A stretch of 34,654 nucleotides of DNA. Source: a virus. The notes under the pieces were generated by a model, which was given only the letters and a program-made list of their open reading frames with translations, made no database searches and had not been told where the DNA came from. Below, piece by piece: positions 15,896-23,144 of this stretch (the stretch's first letter is position 1; each line of letters opens with the position of its first letter). The translations under genes and the position numbers were made by a program. The DNA lies in the IMG/VR virus record IMGVR_UViG_3300037485_001433, positions 1 through 34,654 of that record, one strand, 5' to 3'.

Positions 15896-16153
15896 ATGGA
15901 AACTATCACTATAGAACCAGTATGTCCTGTTTCATCATCACCTCGAAATTCTAAAAAAGAATGGAAAAGTTGTTGCTTCCGTATAAACCAACCAGCGACC
16001 AAATATTTTATTCAAGTAGGCATTTTATCAGGATTAATAATTTTCAGTGCTACGATGCTCGTTGTTGATAAACATTGTGAAAGTCAACGAAATTATGGGT
16101 CATTACTTATGATTTGTTTAGGAACATTAGTTCCAAGCCCTAAAATGAATTAA
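15896..16153 (+). CDS. Small two-helix membrane protein
   Basis: The 85-residue protein has a polar N-terminus with a KSCCFRI motif (C26, C27), a membrane helix YFIQVGILSGLIIFSATMLV (37-56), a short loop with C61, and a second hydrophobic segment YGSLLMICLGTLVPSP (67-82) ending in prolines. Small proteins with this layout ('SC..R....YF.Q', then 'Y.SLL....G...P.P') recur in PLVs, virophages and large algal viruses. They are probably membrane or virion-membrane components of unknown role. The pattern match is from memory. Confidence 0.7.
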   Translation: METITIEPVCPVSSSPRNSKKEWKSCCFRINQPATKYFIQVGILSGLIIFSATMLVVDKHCESQRNYGSLLMICLGTLVPSPKMN

Positions 16154-16183
16154 CTATATAAAGAGAATGTATATATAATATAT
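16150..16183 (+). promoter_or_regulatory. 34-base promoter element shared with the GIY-YIG gene
   Basis: It matches 11521-11554 at 31 of 34 bases and ends 5 bases before the ATG at 16189. It begins within the last codon of the two-helix membrane protein gene. Confidence 0.6.
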
Positions 16184-16188
16184 CAATA

Positions 16189-17013
16189 ATGAACCAAGAA
16201 ACGAAAGAAGAAGTAAAACACGAACAATGTCCAAGATGTCATACTTGGAGGACATTAGATTTATTTTTAAATGATAAAAATAGAAAAGTTAAAACTTGTT
16301 TAAAATGTAGAGATACTTCAAAAAAAGACCGTGAAAAAAATAAATGCGAACATAATAAACGAAAAACACTATGTAAAGAATGTGGTGGTGGTTCTATTTG
16401 TGAACACAATCGTGTTAAATCAAAATGTAAAGAATGTGGCGGTAGTCAAATATGCGAACATAATCGTGTTAAATCAATTTGTAAAGACTGCGGTGGTAAC
16501 GAAATATGCGAACACAATCGCCAAAAATCATATTGTAAAGACTGCGGTGGTAGTCAAATATGCGAACACAATCGTGTTAAATCAAGATGTAAAGAATGTG
16601 GCGGTGGTTCAATTTGCGAACATAATCGTATTAAATCAACTTGTAAAGACTGCAGCGGTAGCCAGATTTGCGAACATAATCGTATTAAAAGACAATGTAA
16701 AGATTGTGACCCTATCGGTCATTTGTCTCATACAGTTAGTAGTTCCATTCGTTGCGCTTTAAAATCAAAGAAATCTAAAAAATCTATTGAATATCTGGGT
16801 TGTTCTATTGAGGAGTTTAAAGAACATATTGAAGTTCAATTTCAAGAAGGAATGACGTGGGAAAATCACGGAGAATGGCATATTGACCATATTATTCCAT
16901 TAAAATATGAAAATCCAACATTAGAAGAAACTATTGAAAGACTTCATTGGAAAAATACACAGCCATTATGGGCTGCTGATAATATTGCTAAAGGAAATAG
17001 ATTTGTTGGATAA
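16189..17013 (+). CDS. HNH endonuclease with seven CEHNRxKxxCKxCGG repeats
   Basis: The 274-residue protein has three parts. An N-terminal zinc ribbon carries CPRC and CLKC. Seven tandem 18-residue units (residues 53-173, starting at C53, 71, 89, 107, 125, 143 and 161) follow the pattern CEHNRxKxxCKxCGG, each with one Cys-His and one CxxC pair that could bind zinc. The C-terminal HNH nuclease domain has H231, D233 and H234 (WHIDHIIPL), then HWKN (H253, N256) and ADNIAKGNRF. It is likely a homing-type or DNA-processing nuclease using the repeat array to hold DNA. It is the last gene before the palindrome centre, so a role at the telomere is conceivable but unproven. It shares its promoter element with the GIY-YIG gene. 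Confidence 0.85.
   Translation: MNQETKEEVKHEQCPRCHTWRTLDLFLNDKNRKVKTCLKCRDTSKKDREKNKCEHNKRKTLCKECGGGSICEHNRVKSKCKECGGSQICEHNRVKSICKDCGGNEICEHNRQKSYCKDCGGSQICEHNRVKSRCKECGGGSICEHNRIKSTCKDCSGSQICEHNRIKRQCKDCDPIGHLSHTVSSSIRCALKSKKSKKSIEYLGCSIEEFKEHIEVQFQEGMTWENHGEWHIDHIIPLKYENPTLEETIERLHWKNTQPLWAADNIAKGNRFVG
16345..16707 (+). repeat. 54-bp tandem coding repeats of the HNH protein
   Basis: Seven units of 54 bases encode the 18-residue zinc-knuckle-like repeats. The repetition also keeps a second frame open (16331-16762), which is not a gene. Confidence 0.85.
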
Positions 17014-17033
17014 AATAAATATTATAATAGTTC

Positions 17034-17086
17034 TTAACAATTGTTAAATAGTTAAGTTTAATAATTGTTAAATAGTTAAGTTTAAT
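17034..17086. repeat. Subterminal TTAACAATTGTTAA palindrome and two 24-bp repeats
   Basis: The perfect palindrome TTAACAATTGTTAA (17034-17047) overlaps two identical 24-base units (17039-17062 and 17063-17086), each with TTGTTAA and ATAGTTAA. It lies 20 bases after the HNH stop and about 240 bases from the symmetry centre. Confidence 0.75.
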
Positions 17087-17568
17087 AAAAAAACAAAGAT
17101 TTTATAATTTTTGTTTTTTTTATTTTATTTTCCTTGAAACCGTCTTAGACGTTTTTTTATAAAATGGGGATATAAAGAGTTTTTTATAAATATTTTGGGA
17201 ATATTTGCAGAATATTTCCTTAAAAATAAAGAAAATTATAAAACAGGGAAAAAACCAGGAAAAATTCCCCGAAAAATAAGAAAAATAGGGAAAAAACCAT
17301 GTTTTTTTCCTTAAAGTAGATAAATATATATTTATCTACTTTAAGGAAAAAAACATGGTTTTTTCCCTATTTTTCTTATTTTTCGGGGAATTTTTCCTGG
17401 TTTTTTCCCTGTTTTATAATTTTCTTTATTTTTAAGGAAATATTCTGCAAATATTCCCAAAATATTTATAAAAAACTCTTTATATCCCCATTTTATAAAA
17501 AAACGTCTAAGACGGTTTCAAGGAAAATAAAATAAAAAAAACAAAAATTATAAAATCTTTGTTTTTTT
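17087..17568. other. Non-coding central region: putative hairpin telomere (dimer junction)
   Basis: This 482-base self-complementary region has no gene. Each half holds local hairpins: AAACCGTCTTAGACGTTT at 17137-17154 (one mismatch), and GGAAAAAAC/GTTTTTTTCC at 17289-17310. It also holds a 13-base direct repeat AGGGAAAAAACCA at 17245-17257 and 17287-17299. The symmetry axis lies between 17327 and 17328 inside TAAATATATATTTA. Such structure fits a replicated hairpin telomere. The sequence alone cannot show that it is one. Confidence 0.55.
17309..17346. other. 38-bp palindromic core, candidate telomere resolution site
   Basis: The 38 bases run from CCTTAAAGTAGATAAATAT to the mirror of the same sequence. 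Known telomere-resolvase targets are palindromes of roughly this size, centred on the cut points. The assignment depends on the recombinase being a resolvase. Confidence 0.4.
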
Positions 17569-17621
17569 ATTAAACTTAACTATTTAACAATTATTAAACT
17601 TAACTATTTAACAATTGTTAA
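17569..17621. repeat. Subterminal palindrome and 24-bp repeats (right arm copy)
   Basis: Mirror of 17034-17086; the perfect TTAACAATTGTTAA box lies at 17608-17621. Confidence 0.75.
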
Positions 17622-17641
17622 GAACTATTATAATATTTATT

Positions 17642-18466
17642 TTATCCAACAAATCTATTTCCTTTAGCAATATTATCAGCAGCCCATAATGGCTGTGTAT
17701 TTTTCCAATGAAGTCTTTCAATAGTTTCTTCTAATGTTGGATTTTCATATTTTAATGGAATAATATGGTCAATATGCCATTCTCCGTGATTTTCCCACGT
17801 CATTCCTTCTTGAAATTGAACTTCAATATGTTCTTTAAACTCCTCAATAGAACAACCCAGATATTCAATAGATTTTTTAGATTTCTTTGATTTTAAAGCG
17901 CAACGAATGGAACTACTAACTGTATGAGACAAATGACCGATAGGGTCACAATCTTTACATTGTCTTTTAATACGATTATGTTCGCAAATCTGGCTACCGC
18001 TGCAGTCTTTACAAGTTGATTTAATACGATTATGTTCGCAAATTGAACCACCGCCACATTCTTTACATCTTGATTTAACACGATTGTGTTCGCATATTTG
18101 ACTACCACCGCAGTCTTTACAATATGATTTTTGGCGATTGTGTTCGCATATTTCGTTACCACCGCAGTCTTTACAAATTGATTTAACACGATTATGTTCG
18201 CATATTTGACTACCGCCACATTCTTTACATTTTGATTTAACACGATTGTGTTCACAAATAGAACCACCACCACATTCTTTACATAGTGTTTTTCGTTTAT
18301 TATGTTCGCATTTATTTTTTTCACGGTCTTTTTTTGAAGTATCTCTACATTTTAAACAAGTTTTAACTTTTCTATTTTTATCATTTAAAAATAAATCTAA
18401 TGTCCTCCAAGTATGACATCTTGGACATTGTTCGTGTTTTACTTCTTCTTTCGTTTCTTGGTTCAT
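17642..18466 (-). CDS. HNH endonuclease with seven zinc-knuckle-like repeats (right arm copy)
   Basis: Identical in sequence to the protein at 16189-17013: N-terminal zinc ribbon, seven CEHNRxKxxCKxCGG units and a C-terminal HNH domain (WHIDHIIPL, HWKN). The two copies converge on the palindrome centre. Confidence 0.85.
   Translation of the reverse strand: MNQETKEEVKHEQCPRCHTWRTLDLFLNDKNRKVKTCLKCRDTSKKDREKNKCEHNKRKTLCKECGGGSICEHNRVKSKCKECGGSQICEHNRVKSICKDCGGNEICEHNRQKSYCKDCGGSQICEHNRVKSRCKECGGGSICEHNRIKSTCKDCSGSQICEHNRIKRQCKDCDPIGHLSHTVSSSIRCALKSKKSKKSIEYLGCSIEEFKEHIEVQFQEGMTWENHGEWHIDHIIPLKYENPTLEETIERLHWKNTQPLWAADNIAKGNRFVG
17948..18310 (-). repeat. 54-bp tandem coding repeats (right arm copy)
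   Basis: Mirror of 16345-16707, within the HNH gene copy. Confidence 0.85.
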
Positions 18467-18471
18467 TATTG

Positions 18472-18505
18472 ATATATTATATATACATTCTCTTTATATA
18501 GTTAA
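18472..18505 (-). promoter_or_regulatory. 34-base nuclease-type promoter element (right arm copy)
   Basis: Mirror of 16150-16183, before the HNH gene copy. Confidence 0.6.
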
Positions 18506-18759
18506 TTCATTTTAGGGCTTGGAACTAATGTTCCTAAACAAATCATAAGTAATGACCCATAATTTCGTTGACTTTCACAATGTTTATCAACAACGAGCAT
18601 CGTAGCACTGAAAATTATTAATCCTGATAAAATGCCTACTTGAATAAAATATTTGGTCGCTGGTTGGTTTATACGGAAGCAACAACTTTTCCATTCTTTT
18701 TTAGAATTTCGAGGTGATGATGAAACAGGACATACTGGTTCTATAGTGATAGTTTCCAT
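18502..18759 (-). CDS. Small two-helix membrane protein (right arm copy)
   Basis: Identical to the 85-residue protein at 15896-16153, with the KSCCFRI motif, two hydrophobic segments and a proline-containing C-terminus. Confidence 0.7.
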   Translation of the reverse strand: METITIEPVCPVSSSPRNSKKEWKSCCFRINQPATKYFIQVGILSGLIIFSATMLVVDKHCESQRNYGSLLMICLGTLVPSPKMN

Positions 18760-18761
18760 AT

Positions 18762-18789
18762 TATAATATACTAATTATAATATACTAAT
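18762..18789 (-). promoter_or_regulatory. Duplicated promoter-like motif (right arm copy)
   Basis: Mirror of 15866-15893, two tandem 14-base units. Confidence 0.45.
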
Positions 18790-18826
18790 TATTATAATAT
18801 AATTAACCAAAAACAATCTTATTTTA

Positions 18827-18910
18827 TTAACTTAATAATTTAACAATAGTTAACTTAATAATTTAACAATAGTTAACTTAATAATTTAACAATAGTTAAC
18901 TTAATAATTT
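18827..18910. repeat. Tandem 23-bp repeats (right arm copy)
   Basis: Mirror of 15745-15828, three full units and one partial unit with TTAACTATTGTTAA boxes. Confidence 0.8.
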
Positions 18911-19145
18911 AAGAAAAACAAACTAATTTGTTTTTGATATTTATAGGAATTTTCTGCCTACTTAGAAATATTACTAATTCAATTATTACAGGTATAATAT
19001 TTTTATACTCTTCATAATTTGGTAACTGTTTCTCTAACATAGTTATTACAAAACTTTTTTTTTCATCTCCTGTTAATTTTACTATTTTTTCCATGGTCGT
19101 CATTGCTTTTAAAACAGTTTGGAGTATATTAATAATGTCACTCAT
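18909..19145 (-). CDS. Small hypothetical helical protein (right arm copy)
   Basis: Identical to the 78-residue protein at 15510-15746, with the LTGDEKK motif and a hydrophobic C-terminal helix. Function unknown. Confidence 0.6.
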   Translation of the reverse strand: MSDIINILQTVLKAMTTMEKIVKLTGDEKKSFVITMLEKQLPNYEEYKNIIPVIIELVIFLSRQKIPINIKNKLVCFS

Positions 19146-19146
19146 T

Positions 19147-19159
19147 TTATAATATAATA
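19147..19159 (-). promoter_or_regulatory. TATTATATTATAA motif (right arm copy)
   Basis: Mirror of 15496-15508. Confidence 0.4.
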
Positions 19160-19302
19160 AAAGATTATTATATGGATAAAATTAAAATATTCAAGAAAAC
19201 GCTACCTGTTTTAATAATAGACACCAGATTTATTATAAAATATCAAACACCACCATGCATATTATTAAGAAAAATAAATAAAAGTAAAAGTTGGTAATAT
19301 AT

Positions 19303-21540
19303 TTAATAATAAAGTCCAAAACGCTGAACCTGTAGTTTTGCTTGACCGTTGGATTGAGGTGTACCCATAACTCTAACACATTGAGGATATAAATTAGTAA
19401 CTGTTGAAGGCATATCGGCAACTAAAGCAGTAAATGTTCCACTGACTATAACATGTGTAGTAGTATTTACTGCTTTATAATAAAATTTTGAAGTATCCCA
19501 ATATAACGTAAATTTGAAAAAATCAGTAGATAAAGCACCAATAGGACGATTAGCTGGAAATGAAGCCCCTAAATCAACTTGTTTAACGGTAGATGCAGCA
19601 CCTGCTGTATAAATACAAATATTAGGGTCATTTGTATCAGATCCAAAACATATCATATTTCGTAGGACTGATAATTGACTTAATGCCGCTTGTGCTAATG
19701 GTATAGTCGTTGATGCATTCCATAATCCGAAAAAGTTTTGACAATTATTAGCATTATAAGCACTATCAGAAATACCTAAAATAGCACTTAATCCAAAGTT
19801 GAAGCCAGTGCTAACTCGAGCCCCTGTCGTGACGGTTGAAACATAACCACAAGCTTGACCATCTGAGAGACCTGTTGTAGTCCAATTACCGCAACATAAT
19901 TGACGAGTAAAATTATTTGTTAAAGCATATGTAGGAAAATTATTTGATGTAAATCCAGCAGCAGTCCATAACGAATTTGACAAAGCAGTAAGACTGGCAT
20001 TACCATTAATAAATTGAAGACCAATAAAAGGACTATCACGAAGCATTATATCAATATTACCGACTCCCGATGGTGCGAAAAGACTGTTAAGCTTTGTAGT
20101 TGAACCAGTTCTACCAATATTAATTGTAGTTGCATTTGTTGTTCCGAGATTTAATGGAAGGGCTTCTAATGTGTCGATACTATATGAACTGCCAGCAAGA
20201 ATTACAGACCCCACCTTGACGGATTCAAATGTTTCAAACCAAAAGACTGTATGTGACCTGTTATTATCAAGGGTGCCTGGAAATGCATCAGGTATACTGC
20301 CGATACATCCCGTAAATGATAATATAACGCTTGGATCTGTGTTTGTATATGAAGTTGACACGTCATCCCCATTGAAGTAGTCGTCAAAATCTAATGAAAT
20401 GGCAAAGTGGTAGGTTCCTGCTGGTAGTGTCAGTGGAGGTATTGACAGTTTCACATAAGCTCCAGTTTCATCTAAATTCAGCCTATTTATAAAATACGGT
20501 CCTCCAACGGCTGAACCCGCACCATTATAAATATAGAAGTTTCTATAGACTGGAGGTGTGAGTAAAACATTTGCCTTACACCCAACCGCCGATACCACTA
20601 TTGTTTTCAGGGTTATTATCTGAAGCCCAATCGATGCAGTTATCGCACTATTTCCAACAGAAATCCAATTTATTATTGGTAATGCTGGAACCCCATTTTT
20701 GACGATTAAGGGACCGGTAAATGTTGTAGTATTAGGTATAGCCGTTTGATTTTCAGTTTTAGTTTCTAATATAGTTAATCTTTGGTCAATCTCTAAATTA
20801 TTACTAAAGAAGGCTACTAATACATTATGATTAGAGCCAAAACTTGTATTACCAGTTCCACCATAAGAACTCATAACAACAGGTATTTCCACATAACTAT
20901 TAGGAGTTGGTATAAGTGGTCCTATGATATTATATTTAATAAAATTTAATGAGTTATTTTGGTCTTGTATGTATAGGTCGTTTAACTCATTTACTTGATT
21001 ATAAAATACTTCAATATCTATGTTATCTCTGGTTAAATGTGAAATATATACAAGAGTTGCTAAACTCTGAACTGCGTTATTATATCCTACATCGCCGGCT
21101 AATGGTGGTGGGGTTGTTATTCCGTTTTTAGATTGATACAAATAAAAATTACTATTGCCCGAGTTTGCTGATTGAGTTAGGACAGATCCATCACCCATTA
21201 AATATTGAATAGCGGTTCCGCCAGATTTAATGATTTTATTTGCTGTAATACCATTTGTAGCTGATACTATGCAATTTGTTCCATCATCAGTAATACTTGA
21301 TTTAATGGCATCTTGTCCGTTTGATGCTGATGCTTTATAAATATAATTAGTTGCTGGAGTAGTCCCTGTGTAATTCATATTACCACCGCCTCCGCCGTGT
21401 GTATCTACATATAATTTAGTAGCAAGTTGTTGGTTGTCTGTTATAGCATCAGTCACATCAACACGGGCAAAATCAACATCATCAGTTGTATTTAAATTTT
21501 GGTCAAATTGGTTTCCTGCTTTATTTCCAAAAATATCCAT
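19303..21540 (-). CDS. Fibre-like / receptor-binding virion protein (right arm copy)
   Basis: Identical to the 745-residue protein at 13115-15352: short attachment-like N-terminus, glycine patch, long beta-rich body and a probable globular C-terminal domain. Confidence 0.6.
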   Translation of the reverse strand: MDIFGNKAGNQFDQNLNTTDDVDFARVDVTDAITDNQQLATKLYVDTHGGGGGNMNYTGTTPATNYIYKASASNGQDAIKSSITDDGTNCIVSATNGITANKIIKSGGTAIQYLMGDGSVLTQSANSGNSNFYLYQSKNGITTPPPLAGDVGYNNAVQSLATLVYISHLTRDNIDIEVFYNQVNELNDLYIQDQNNSLNFIKYNIIGPLIPTPNSYVEIPVVMSSYGGTGNTSFGSNHNVLVAFFSNNLEIDQRLTILETKTENQTAIPNTTTFTGPLIVKNGVPALPIINWISVGNSAITASIGLQIITLKTIVVSAVGCKANVLLTPPVYRNFYIYNGAGSAVGGPYFINRLNLDETGAYVKLSIPPLTLPAGTYHFAISLDFDDYFNGDDVSTSYTNTDPSVILSFTGCIGSIPDAFPGTLDNNRSHTVFWFETFESVKVGSVILAGSSYSIDTLEALPLNLGTTNATTINIGRTGSTTKLNSLFAPSGVGNIDIMLRDSPFIGLQFINGNASLTALSNSLWTAAGFTSNNFPTYALTNNFTRQLCCGNWTTTGLSDGQACGYVSTVTTGARVSTGFNFGLSAILGISDSAYNANNCQNFFGLWNASTTIPLAQAALSQLSVLRNMICFGSDTNDPNICIYTAGAASTVKQVDLGASFPANRPIGALSTDFFKFTLYWDTSKFYYKAVNTTTHVIVSGTFTALVADMPSTVTNLYPQCVRVMGTPQSNGQAKLQVQRFGLYY

Positions 21541-21547
21541 ATTGTCT

Positions 21548-21564
21548 TATATAATATATATATA
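21548..21564 (-). promoter_or_regulatory. AT-repeat promoter-like motif (right arm copy)
   Basis: Mirror of 13091-13107. Confidence 0.4.
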
Positions 21565-21568
21565 TAAT

Positions 21569-22360
21569 TTAGTTTAAGTTATGATAACATTTAATAATAA
21601 TATTAAATGGTAATCCTTGTAAATCTACAATATTACCCCATCGGTCTCGTAATTGTATATCTATAATCTGAATATTAGTTCCTTGAGAAATACTAGGATA
21701 TTCAATATCATCAATCTCGGGATGCTGAGAGGCGTAATGGATAAATTGGCCGAATGGTTTATCAATTTGGATATTAAGAATTACAGGATACATGGTATTA
21801 CTTGCTACAACCATATTAGAGCAATCGCTTATTTTTTGACTGGTTACATAAATTTCTTGTAATCCTGAAAGATTTGGCATTCCATCAAATAAAACGAGAC
21901 TTGACGTAGTCCAAGGCACAACAGATAACATACCTAAATATGGAGAAATTGTGCTGAGAGAAATTCCAAAAGATTGTCCTGAAGTATTTATGATTTCTAT
22001 TTTTTGAGTAAGTGGATTTAAATATAATGATACCGACCCATAAGGTGTATATACTGAAAATAAAAAAAGATTAATTTGTGCTATTAGCTGGGCTAATGTA
22101 TACTGTCCTGGGTTAATTGAAAAACTAACACTTACATTAAGAGGATCTATATATGTCATCGTGTTATTTCCCGTATTATAAAAATTATATCCTTTATCGC
22201 TAATATTATAAAATACATTTGGAATATCTGCACTTTTCATAACACATCGCGTTATACCTTGAAGTAATTGAACGTTGTTATACGATACGAAAAAATTGCT
22301 ATTGCTTTCACTGTTTGCCGTTTTGAAGTCCGATGATACTCTGAGTAAATTATGGTTCAT
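21569..22360 (-). CDS. Penton-like minor capsid protein (right arm copy)
   Basis: Identical to the 263-residue protein at 12295-13086, with the IPNVFYNIS and NPGQYTLAQL patterns of PLV penton/minor capsid proteins. Confidence 0.65.
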   Translation of the reverse strand: MNHNLLRVSSDFKTANSESNSNFFVSYNNVQLLQGITRCVMKSADIPNVFYNISDKGYNFYNTGNNTMTYIDPLNVSVSFSINPGQYTLAQLIAQINLFLFSVYTPYGSVSLYLNPLTQKIEIINTSGQSFGISLSTISPYLGMLSVVPWTTSSLVLFDGMPNLSGLQEIYVTSQKISDCSNMVVASNTMYPVILNIQIDKPFGQFIHYASQHPEIDDIEYPSISQGTNIQIIDIQLRDRWGNIVDLQGLPFNIIIKCYHNLN

Positions 22361-22390
22361 CTTATCTTATACTATAATATAAGATAAGAT
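22359..22390. repeat. 13-bp hairpin at the penton start codon (right arm copy)
   Basis: Mirror of 12265-12296. Confidence 0.6.
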
Positions 22391-22475
22391 TTTTATAATC
22401 TTTTTTATTTTGTTTTAATTAAGTTTAAATACATAATATTTTTGTTTTAACAATTTAACACTTGTTTATATTTTT

Positions 22476-23093
22476 TTATGTAGAGAGGGTAGACATATAT
22501 TTTTTATGAATAATACTTTTATTATGAACTCCTCTATTCATTTCTTTAAATTGTTTAGTTGAACAAGGACATAATACCAAAGGAGAATTTTTATTTTTTT
22601 CTTGAATTTTTATTTTTTGTTTTAAATACAATTCGGCTTTATAGTCGATTATATGTTCTTTATTTTCAATATGCCATTTTTTAACATATTCTTTTTGTTT
22701 TTCTTTACTTTCTTCTGTTTGGTTTTCTTTTGAGGCTTTATAATAAATATGATTTAATTCTTTACTTCCTCTTGGATATTTTGTATAAGCACAAACAGTA
22801 TTTAAACAAGAATTTAAGTTATCTATCCATACTTGTTCTAATTTTAATAATTTTATTTTATCTTCACGAGTATCAACATTTATCATTTCAATTTCGTGAA
22901 TTGAATAATTATTAATACCATTTTGTCGCATAGAGGTATATAATTTATTATTATATTCTATTCTATTTTTATTACAATGTTGGTTACAATGTTTTCTAAA
23001 ACGAATATCTATTTTTCTACAAGTGCTACCTACATAAATATCATCATTTTTTGTATTAGTAATTTTATAAACAGTTCCAATAAGTCCCATCAT
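22476..23093 (-). CDS. GIY-YIG endonuclease (right arm copy)
   Basis: Identical to the 205-residue protein at 11562-12179: GTVYKITN and DIYVGST strands, catalytic arginines near residue 31 and E86. Confidence 0.85.
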   Translation of the reverse strand: MMGLIGTVYKITNTKNDDIYVGSTCRKIDIRFRKHCNQHCNKNRIEYNNKLYTSMRQNGINNYSIHEIEMINVDTREDKIKLLKLEQVWIDNLNSCLNTVCAYTKYPRGSKELNHIYYKASKENQTEESKEKQKEYVKKWHIENKEHIIDYKAELYLKQKIKIQEKNKNSPLVLCPCSTKQFKEMNRGVHNKSIIHKKYMSTLST

Positions 23094-23100
23094 ATTATCT

Positions 23101-23134
23101 ATATATTATATATTCGTTCTGTTTATATAGTTAA
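23101..23134 (-). promoter_or_regulatory. 34-base nuclease-type promoter element (right arm copy)
   Basis: Mirror of 11521-11554, before the GIY-YIG gene copy. Confidence 0.6.
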
Positions 23135-23144
23135 TGTAGCCATT

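Larger units (their letters stand above)
1..17327 (+). repeat. Left arm of a perfect 34.6 kb inverted repeat
   Basis: This half is the reverse complement of 17328-34654. All gene coordinates of the two halves add to 34655, all paired translations are identical, and the base sequence agrees at the centre, at both outer ends and at the intergenic points I compared. There is no spacer. The real information content of the window is therefore one ~17.3 kb unit. It could be a head-to-head replication dimer, hairpin read-through, or an assembly artefact. Confidence 0.97.

Noticed and set aside
16331-16762. 143-residue ORF within the HNH gene
   Set aside because: It is kept open only because the 54-bp repeats repeat the same codons in a second frame; its product is a V/N/K low-complexity string.
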